A DNA stretch of 64,000 nucleotides from Leptothrix sp. (in: b-proteobacteria) (GTDB lineage: Bacteria; Pseudomonadota; Gammaproteobacteria; Burkholderiales; Burkholderiaceae_C), in the NCBI GenBank assembly GCA_013822685.1, contig PNKV01000012.1:62001-126000 (forward strand), read 5' to 3'. This document shows positions 9,568 to 15,565 of the stretch, in pieces. Below the pieces are notes generated by a model, which worked only from the letters and a program-made list of their open reading frames with translations, had not been told where the DNA came from and did no database searches. Positions within the stretch are counted from its first letter, which is position 1. Every line of letters begins with the position of its first letter. Both the position numbers and the translations under genes were made by a program.

Positions 9568-10367
9568 GCGCGGCAGAAGCCGCGGCGGAAGGCCAACGCC
9601 AAACCTCGGTGTTGCAAGCCCTGTGGCGCTTGCCGGCCGAAACCCCTGCCTGGGGCCAACATGGAACGCGCTTGGCGCTGGGATTGGCCGCCTACCAGGG
9701 CAACGCCCGCGCCACGGCCGAACGCGTGCTGGCCGCCGCCTACCCCACGGTGCAGGCTTTGCTGGGCGAGGAGGCCCTGGCACTGCTGGCCAGGCAGTTG
9801 TGGCAACACCACCCACCAACTCAAGGGGACCTCACGGCATGGGGAGGCGCCCTGCCCGAATCGCTGGCCCCATTACCCGAAGTGCGCGATTGGCCTTACC
9901 TGCCGGATTGCGCCCGCCTGGACTGGGCCCGCCACACCGCCGAGTCGGCCGAACACGCGTCCTTTGAACCCGATTCGCTGGCCTTACTGGGCACGCACGA
10001 CCCCGCGCATTTGCAGATCCAGCTGCGCCCTGGCTTGAGCTTGGTCCGATCAGACTGGCCCGTGGTGACCCTTTGGCAAGCCCACCAGGCCACCGACGCC
10101 GTGGAACATGCGCGCCAGGCCTTGTTGAAGCCGCAGCCTGAAACCGCCGTGGTGTGGCGCCCGCATTGGCGCGCCGAGGTGCTGGCGCTGCCGGATGCCA
10201 TGGTGGATTGGATGAGCGCACTGGCATCCACCACCACTCGCCCCCTGCCCTGCTTATCAACCCTGCTGGAAACCGCCCCCGAGGGTTTCGACCTGGGTCA
10301 ATGGCTGGCACTCGCCCTGCAACACGGCTGGATCTGGCGGGTGAGCATCACCGATCACGGGGGCTGA
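9564..10367 (+). CDS. bufC: DUF2063/HvfC-type partner protein of the bufferin maturase
   Basis: 267 residues starting at an ATG that overlaps the bufB stop by 4 bp. The N-terminal segment (LGLAAYQGNARATAERVLAAAYPTV) matches the DUF2063 domain, often labelled putative DNA-binding but now regarded as the RiPP-recognition partner of MNIO enzymes. The C-terminal part is poorly conserved and ends in an aromatic-rich tail (LQHGWIWRVSITDHGG). A DoxX-like bufD gene, common as a fourth member, is missing: the next gene is tolA on the opposite strand, and the two coding sequences overlap tail to tail by 20 bp (10348-10367). Confidence 0.85.
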   Translation: MSAAEAAAEGQRQTSVLQALWRLPAETPAWGQHGTRLALGLAAYQGNARATAERVLAAAYPTVQALLGEEALALLARQLWQHHPPTQGDLTAWGGALPESLAPLPEVRDWPYLPDCARLDWARHTAESAEHASFEPDSLALLGTHDPAHLQIQLRPGLSLVRSDWPVVTLWQAHQATDAVEHARQALLKPQPETAVVWRPHWRAEVLALPDAMVDWMSALASTTTRPLPCLSTLLETAPEGFDLGQWLALALQHGWIWRVSITDHGG

Positions 10368-11208
10368 TACCGATCTGGAAAACCGTGTCCGGCAAGCGCC
10401 CCCGTTCATCAAAGGGCAGTGAGCGTGTCTTGTCGATGCCATCCAGCACGGCCTTGTCCCAGGCGGGCGAGCCGCTGGGGTCCAGCAGGCGGCGCGACAA
10501 AATGGTGCCATCGGGCGCACAGCGGATCTCCACAAAGGCCGTGGGATTGCCACTGCCCTCGTCCATCAGGAAGGTGATGTTCGGGATGATGCGCGCCCTG
10601 AGCTTGCCCACGTAATTGGCCGAGGGGCCGGCGGATTGCTCAGACGTGCCCAGCGAGCCCAGGTCTTTCATCATGCGCTGCATGGCGGCCTTGCGCTGGG
10701 CTTCGCGCTCGGCGGTTGACACCGTGGGCGTGGTCGGTGGCGCGGCAGGGGTCTTGGGCTTTTTGGCGACCACAGGCGGCTCGTTGATGAAGGTCTCTTT
10801 GGGCGGCGGCGCTTTTTTCTTGGGCTTGGGCGGGGGCTCCACCTTGGCCACGGGCGGCAGTGGCTTCTCCTTCTTGCGCTTGGCCTTGGGCACAGGCGCG
10901 CTGGGGATGTCAGCTTCGGGTTCTGGGGCTGGTTCGGGCTCGGCCTGGGCCACAGGGGTTGGCGGCGGCGGGGCTTCTTCAACCGGGGTGGGCGGCGGTG
11001 GTTCTTCGGCCGGCGCAGCGGCCTTGGGCACTTCGGCCCACACTTCGGCCTCGGCGATCACGGGGGTGTGCGTCCGCCAGTTCACGCCAAAGGCCAGGGC
11101 CAGCACCAGCAGAAGGTGCGCGGCCAGTGCCAGGCCCAGGCCCAGGCCCAGCGTGTCCTCGGCCTTGGGCCGAAACACCTCCGCACGCGCCATGGCCATG
11201 CTGCTCAT
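10348..11208 (-). CDS. tolA: TolA, inner-membrane spanning protein of the Tol-Pal system
   Basis: 286 residues. One transmembrane helix (about 20-42, LGLGLGLALAAHLLLVLALAF) is followed by a long Pro/Glu/Lys-rich periplasmic arm (about 55-155). An EREAQRKAAMQRMMKDLG helix leads into a TonB/TolA C-terminal domain with ARIIPNITFLMDEGSGNP and FVEIRCAPDGTILSRRL. TolA couples the TolQ-TolR motor to TolB/Pal to constrict the outer membrane at division. Its start overlaps the tolR stop by 4 bp. tolB and pal normally follow tolA; here bufC runs in from the other side and overlaps the last 20 bp, so they must be elsewhere. Confidence 0.93.
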   Translation of the reverse strand: MSSMAMARAEVFRPKAEDTLGLGLGLALAAHLLLVLALAFGVNWRTHTPVIAEAEVWAEVPKAAAPAEEPPPPTPVEEAPPPPTPVAQAEPEPAPEPEADIPSAPVPKAKRKKEKPLPPVAKVEPPPKPKKKAPPPKETFINEPPVVAKKPKTPAAPPTTPTVSTAEREAQRKAAMQRMMKDLGSLGTSEQSAGPSANYVGKLRARIIPNITFLMDEGSGNPTAFVEIRCAPDGTILSRRLLDPSGSPAWDKAVLDGIDKTRSLPFDERGRLPDTVFQIGISPRDR

Positions 11209-11645
11209 CCCCCGGTCGTGTGCACCGTCAGCCCGACGCGGGCCACGCCTGCACGCTGCAAGGTGTCCATGATCTTGAGCACGGCGTCGTAGCGCACGTC
11301 CTTGCGGGCGCTGATGATGACGGGGGCCGCGGTCGGGCCACCCGCCGTGCTGTCCTGCGCGGCCTTGACGCGCTTGGTCAGCTCGGCCAGTTTCATGCTG
11401 CCGCTGTCTTGCTGGTCAATGCGAAGGCTGACCTGCTCGCCCTCGCCCACCACCACCTCGATCACTTTTTCTGGCGCCTGTTTGGCCTTGCCCACGGTGG
11501 GCAAATCGACCACGCCCGTGGGCATCAAGGGCGCACTGACCATGAAGATGATGAGCAGCACCAGCATGACGTCGATGAACGGCACCATGTTGATCTCGTT
11601 CTTCGTGCGCCGGCCGCGCCCGCCTCGCCAATTGCTTTGCGCCAT
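11205..11645 (-). CDS. tolR: TolR, ExbD-type stator protein of the Tol-Pal system
   Basis: 146 residues with one N-terminal transmembrane helix carrying the family signature INMVPFIDVMLVLLIIFMV (about 18-36). The membrane Asp in PFIDVML is the proton-pathway residue of TolR/ExbD proteins. The periplasmic domain follows (VDLPTVGKAKQAPEKVIEV). It forms the proton-driven motor with TolQ. It lies 9 bp after tolQ and overlaps tolA by 4 bp. Confidence 0.95.
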   Translation of the reverse strand: MAQSNWRGGRGRRTKNEINMVPFIDVMLVLLIIFMVSAPLMPTGVVDLPTVGKAKQAPEKVIEVVVGEGEQVSLRIDQQDSGSMKLAELTKRVKAAQDSTAGGPTAAPVIISARKDVRYDAVLKIMDTLQRAGVARVGLTVHTTGG

Positions 11646-11654
11646 GGCGGGACC

Positions 11655-12371
11655 TCAACGAACGTTGGTCGCAGGGCGAGCGGCTTCGGCACCGGCCGCA
11701 GGCTGCGTGTTGCGCGCCAGGATGTTGGAGAACTCCTCGATGAAGGACTCCAGGTGCGTGGCGATGCGGTCGATGTCACGCGAGAAGTTGTTGTACGCGA
11801 GCACGGCGGGGATGGCCGCGAAGAGGCCGATGGCCGTGGCCACCAGCGCCTCGGCGATGCCGGGGGCCACGGTGGCCAGCGTCACCTGCTGCATGCTCGA
11901 CAAGCCCGTGAAGGCATTCATGATGCCCCACACGGTGCCAAACAGGCCGATGTACGGAGAGACCGAGCCCACCGAACCCAGGAAATCCAGGCGGGCCTCG
12001 ATGACGTCCATCTCACGTTGGTAACTGGCACGCATGGCACGGCGCGAGCCTTCCAGCAAGCTCACCACATCGGTGACGCGGCGCTCGCGCAGCTTCAGGA
12101 ACTCTCGCATGCCTGCCGCGAAGATGCGCTCTTGTGGCGACGGTGGCCCGCTGGCCCGGGACGCGTCTTGGTAAAGTTCTTGTAAAGTGCGGCCCGCCCA
12201 GAATTCACGGTCGAATTCTTCGTTGTCGCCCTTCAGGCGCTTCAGGCCAATGGCCTTGCCGAAGATCACACTCCAGCTGGCCAGCGACACGGCCAACAAG
12301 AGCACGAGCACGATCTGCACCACCACGCTGGCATGCTTCACCAATTCAATGATGGACAAGTCTTGGTTCAT
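11655..12371 (-). CDS. tolQ: TolQ, MotA/ExbB-type proton channel of the Tol-Pal system
   Basis: 238 residues with the three-helix layout of TolQ: helix 1 near 14-36 (VVQIVLVLLLAVSLASWSVIF), a long cytoplasmic loop, then SPYIGLFGTVWGIMNAF and ALVATAIGLFAAIPAVLAYN, the two most conserved segments of the family. It builds the pentameric stator around TolR. Six bp separate it from ybgC upstream. Identity as TolQ rather than ExbB rests on the tolR, tolA and ybgC context; a separate exbB lies at 42.3 kb. Confidence 0.95.
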   Translation of the reverse strand: MNQDLSIIELVKHASVVVQIVLVLLLAVSLASWSVIFGKAIGLKRLKGDNEEFDREFWAGRTLQELYQDASRASGPPSPQERIFAAGMREFLKLRERRVTDVVSLLEGSRRAMRASYQREMDVIEARLDFLGSVGSVSPYIGLFGTVWGIMNAFTGLSSMQQVTLATVAPGIAEALVATAIGLFAAIPAVLAYNNFSRDIDRIATHLESFIEEFSNILARNTQPAAGAEAARPATNVR

Positions 12372-12377
12372 GGGCGG

Positions 12378-12854
12378 TCAACCTCCGGAGTCTGGTTTTG
12401 GGGTCGGCAAGATGGCCAGGATCTGAGCGGGAATGCGGGCGGGCTTGAAGTGGTCTTCAAACGGTGACACCCAGCCAATCCGCACGCGGCCTTGGGTCAG
12501 CAAGGTATCACCCCGCCAGACCTCCTGCACAAAGGCGATGGTCGCACGGCCCAATTCGGCCAGGCGCACCGTGACGGTGAGCAGGTCGTCCAACCGGGCC
12601 GGCTTGATGTAGCGCAACTGGGTTTCACCCACCACGAACATGCCCTCACCGCCGCTGCGCAAGCGCTCCTGGCTGAAACCCAGGGCGCTGAGCCATTCGG
12701 TGCGGGCACGTTCCATGTACTTGAGGTAGTTGCCGTAGAACACGATGCCGCCGGCATCCGTGTCTTCCCAATAAATGCGCACCTGGTGCCTGAAATGCCA
12801 GGTGTCGGGCGCGGGCGCGCTGCTTGGGGAGACAAAGTCGGTCGTCGGGCTCAT
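12378..12854 (-). CDS. ybgC: YbgC, tol-pal-associated acyl-CoA thioesterase
   Basis: 158 residues with a hotdog fold. The catalytic loop is WEDTDAGGIVFYGNYLKYM near residue 29, with the active-site Asp in EDTDAGG; ERARTEWL follows. The first 20 residues are Pro/Ser-rich and variable. It hydrolyses short acyl-CoA or acyl-ACP thioesters and is the standard first gene of the tol-pal operon, though its link to Tol function is unclear. It is 6 bp before tolQ. Confidence 0.93.
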   Translation of the reverse strand: MSPTTDFVSPSSAPAPDTWHFRHQVRIYWEDTDAGGIVFYGNYLKYMERARTEWLSALGFSQERLRSGGEGMFVVGETQLRYIKPARLDDLLTVTVRLAELGRATIAFVQEVWRGDTLLTQGRVRIGWVSPFEDHFKPARIPAQILAILPTPKPDSGG

Positions 12855-12894
12855 GTGCCCTGATTATCCCGGGAATCGGGCCCCGCCTGCAGGC

Positions 12895-13377
12895 TCAGAG
12901 AAAGTCGGGCGACTGCACCGCATGCAAAGTCACCTCAAGCTGGCCTTCACGCTCACGGCCACGGAGCCACCAGACCGCTCCTTTGCGCAGAGTCCAGGGC
13001 AGGTCCTGCCCGCTCAGCAAGCGGGATGCCAAGAGCCCGAGGGTGGGTTGATGGCCCACCAGCAGCACCGGGTCCTTGGCATGGGGCCACCGGGCGGCCG
13101 CCAGCAGGTCATCCACGGACGCGTCCGGCGCGATGGTGGCCACCGTCTTGAAGAACCGGCCGAGGGCCTGCGCCGTTTGCTGGGTGCGTTTCGCCGGGCT
13201 GACGAGGACGCGGGTGGTGTCGGTCAGGCGCTGGTTCAACCAGGCGGCCATGCGCTCGGCCTGCCGGTCACCTTTGGGGGTGAGGGCCCGGGCCAGGTCC
13301 TCGGCGAACGATGCCGCTGAACCGTCTTCAACCACGTGGGCCTGGGCTTGTGCGTGTCGCCAGAGGATCAGGTCCAT
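12895..13377 (-). CDS. sixA: SixA-type phosphohistidine phosphatase
   Basis: 160 residues from the ATG at 13377, which has AAAGG 11 bases upstream; a GTG four codons earlier is the alternative. Histidine phosphatase superfamily: the catalytic block is LILWRHAQAQ at the N-terminus (RHA instead of the common RHG, as in SixA proteins). SPAKRTQQTA supplies an Arg and VLLVGHQPTLG the second His. SixA removes phosphate from phosphohistidine, in E. coli from the nitrogen PTS and ArcB. It lies 18 bp after ppk1, so it may be co-transcribed with it. Confidence 0.85.
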   Translation of the reverse strand: MDLILWRHAQAQAHVVEDGSAASFAEDLARALTPKGDRQAERMAAWLNQRLTDTTRVLVSPAKRTQQTAQALGRFFKTVATIAPDASVDDLLAAARWPHAKDPVLLVGHQPTLGLLASRLLSGQDLPWTLRKGAVWWLRGREREGQLEVTLHAVQSPDFL

Positions 13378-13395
13378 GGTGTGCGTCACCTTTGC

Positions 13396-15471
13396 TCAAT
13401 CAACCGCGCGGTGCAGTTCCATCAGGGCACGCTGGGCGCTGTGGCCGTCCACGCCCACGCGCTCGTAACGCCCTTCGGCCTGCTGCTGCCAGGCATCACA
13501 GCCGTCCATCAGGTAGGGCACCAGGCATTCGTCGATCACGCGCTGGCGAAGAACCAGGTCACGCACCGGCCAGGCCACCTCGATGCGCCGCGTCATGTTG
13601 CGGTTCATCCAGTCGGCGCTGGACAGGTACAAGGCCTCTTCGTGCTCGGTTTCGCCCCAGCGGAAGTACAGGATGCGTGTGTGCTCCAGCATGCGCCCGA
13701 CCACCGAGCGCACACGGATGTTGTCGGTGAAGCCCGGCACGCCAGGGGGCAGCACGCAGGCCCCGCGCACGATCAGATCGATCTTGGCACCGGCCTGGCC
13801 CGCTTCGATCAACGCCACGATCAAGGGCTCGTCGGTCAGGGAGTTGAGCTTGAGCACGATGCGCGCGGGGTGCCCGGCCTGGGCCGCCTCGCCCACGCGG
13901 GCCATGATGCGGATCAACTGCTTTTGCAGGCCAAATGGCGCCAGCATCAACTGTTTGGGCGAGCGCAGTTGCGTCAGGCTGGACAGCTGCTGGAACACCA
14001 TGTCCACGTCGGCCGTGATTTCCTGGCTGGTGGTCAGGTAACCCACGTCGGTGTAGACGCCGGCCGTGCGCGGGTTGTAGTTGCCCGTGGACAAGTGCGC
14101 ATAGCGGCGCAAGCGCGTGCCTTCGCGGCGCGTGACCAGCATCATCTTGGCGTGGGTTTTCAGGCCCACGATGCCGTAGACCACCTGGGCGCCCAAGGCC
14201 TCCAGCCGCTCGGCCCAGTTGATGTTGGCCTCTTCGTCGAAGCGGGCCTTGAGCTCCACCACGGCCAGCACTTCCTTGCCACGGCGCACGGCCTCCAGCA
14301 GCAACTCCATCAGTACCGACTCGCTGCCGGTGCGGTAGATGGTTTGCTTGATGGCCAGCACGTCCGGGTCGTGCACGGCCTCGCGCAGGAACTCCACCAC
14401 CGTGTCGAAGGATTCGAAGGGGTGGTGCAACATGATGTCGCCCTTGCGCAGGTGCTCAAGCATGCCGCCTTGCTGCGGCAGGCCTTCGGGCCACCCAGGC
14501 TGATAAGCCGGAAAGCGCAAGGTCTTGCCCTGCACCTGGTCGATCAGTTGCGTCAGGCGCACCAGGTTGACGGGGCCGTTCACTTTGTACAGTGCTTGCT
14601 CGGTCAGGCCGAACTGCTCCAGCAAAAAATCGGACAGCTCGGGCGGGCAGCTGCTGACCACTTCCAGACGGATGGTCTGGCCGAACTGGCGCGTGCTCAT
14701 CTTGCTGCGCAGGGCCTGGCGCAGGTCGGTCACGTCGTCTTCGTCAACGTCGATGTCGGAATCACGCGTGACGCGGAACTGCGAGAACGACAGGATCTCG
14801 CGCCCCGGGAACAGCTCGTGCAAGTGCGCGCGGATGACGCTGGACAGCAGCACAAACGACTGCCGTCCGTGGCTGATGTCTTCCGGCAAGAGGATCACTC
14901 GGGGCAGCACGCGCGGGATGCGCACAATGGCGATGGAGTTGTCGCGACCAAAGGCATCACGTCCGCCCAGCTTGGCGATGAAGTTCAGCGTCTTGTTGGC
15001 GACTTGCGGGAAGGGGTGCGAAGGGTCCAGGCCGATGGGCACCAGCAAGGGACGCACCTGCTTGTGGAAGAAGCCCGACACCCACTCGCGCTGCATCAGG
15101 TCACGGTCGGCGTGGTTGAGGATGTCGATGCCCTCGGCCTTGAGCGCCGGCCCTACCACTTCATTGAAGATCTGGTATTGCTCATGCACCAAGCGGTGCG
15201 CTTCGTCAGAGACATCGGCCAGGTACTTGGGACCAATGCCGGTGCCCTGCATGCGCGAAGCCTCGAGCACGTCGGCGTAGCGAACCTCGAAGAACTCGTC
15301 GAAGTTGGACGACACGATGCAGATGTAGCGCAGCCGTTCGAGCAGGGGCACATCGTCGCGTTGGGCCTGGGCCAGGACGCGCCGGTTGAACTCCAAGATA
15401 GCTTGTTCGCGGCTGAGCAGTTTCAAGCGCAGGGCTCCCGATGCCTTGGGCACCTCATCTGACGGAATCAT
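13396..15471 (-). CDS. ppk1: Polyphosphate kinase 1
   Basis: 691 residues, the normal Ppk1 length. N-terminal domain: NRRVLAQAQRDDVPLLERL and FDEFFEVR. The head domain follows (about 110-310), then two phospholipase-D-like catalytic domains. The autophosphorylated His lies in GLKTHAKMML (near 438) and the second active-site His in GRMLEHTRILYF (near 595); GNYNPRTAGVYTD is the phosphate-binding loop. It makes polyphosphate reversibly from ATP. The 94-bp gap behind polA holds a good PHO box and -10 (15522-15555), so phosphate-starvation control by PhoB is likely. The ATG follows an A-rich stretch (AGAAAAAAC) rather than a strong GGAGG. Confidence 0.96.
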   Translation of the reverse strand: MIPSDEVPKASGALRLKLLSREQAILEFNRRVLAQAQRDDVPLLERLRYICIVSSNFDEFFEVRYADVLEASRMQGTGIGPKYLADVSDEAHRLVHEQYQIFNEVVGPALKAEGIDILNHADRDLMQREWVSGFFHKQVRPLLVPIGLDPSHPFPQVANKTLNFIAKLGGRDAFGRDNSIAIVRIPRVLPRVILLPEDISHGRQSFVLLSSVIRAHLHELFPGREILSFSQFRVTRDSDIDVDEDDVTDLRQALRSKMSTRQFGQTIRLEVVSSCPPELSDFLLEQFGLTEQALYKVNGPVNLVRLTQLIDQVQGKTLRFPAYQPGWPEGLPQQGGMLEHLRKGDIMLHHPFESFDTVVEFLREAVHDPDVLAIKQTIYRTGSESVLMELLLEAVRRGKEVLAVVELKARFDEEANINWAERLEALGAQVVYGIVGLKTHAKMMLVTRREGTRLRRYAHLSTGNYNPRTAGVYTDVGYLTTSQEITADVDMVFQQLSSLTQLRSPKQLMLAPFGLQKQLIRIMARVGEAAQAGHPARIVLKLNSLTDEPLIVALIEAGQAGAKIDLIVRGACVLPPGVPGFTDNIRVRSVVGRMLEHTRILYFRWGETEHEEALYLSSADWMNRNMTRRIEVAWPVRDLVLRQRVIDECLVPYLMDGCDAWQQQAEGRYERVGVDGHSAQRALMELHRAVD

Positions 15472-15521
15472 GTTTTTTCTGGTGAACTGGCCCCAGTCAA
15501 CAACACGGAATGGGGCGACTC

Positions 15522-15555
15522 AGTGTACGCAAACATTGTGACAAGCGTTTGACAG
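15522..15555 (-). promoter_or_regulatory. PHO box and -10 element for ppk1
   Basis: On the minus strand CTGTCAA-ACGC-TTGTCAC (15555-15538) matches two CTGTCAT-like half-sites, 6 of 7 bases each, with the standard 4-base spacer. Ten bases downstream is TACACT (15527-15522), a fair -10. PHO boxes replace the -35 element at this distance. Transcription would start about 45 bp before the ppk1 ATG. The box begins 10 bp after the polA stop codon. Confidence 0.65.
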
Positions 15556-15565
15556 CTTGCATGGG

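Noticed and set aside
10770..11050. Repetitive Pro/Glu/Lys-coding tract, considered as a direct-repeat array
   Set aside because: It is the extended periplasmic arm of TolA; the same applies to the Pro-rich tract of TonB at 43.3-43.6 kb. No CRISPR-type spacing.
11200..11660. Frameshift between tolR and tolA
   Set aside because: The 4-bp overlap with intact domains on both sides is a normal coupled arrangement.
13336..15462. Long open frame (708 codons) opposite ppk1
   Set aside because: Shadow of GC-rich coding sequence: the opposite strand has a full Ppk1 with catalytic motifs, and the shadow has His/Gln-rich composition without family features.
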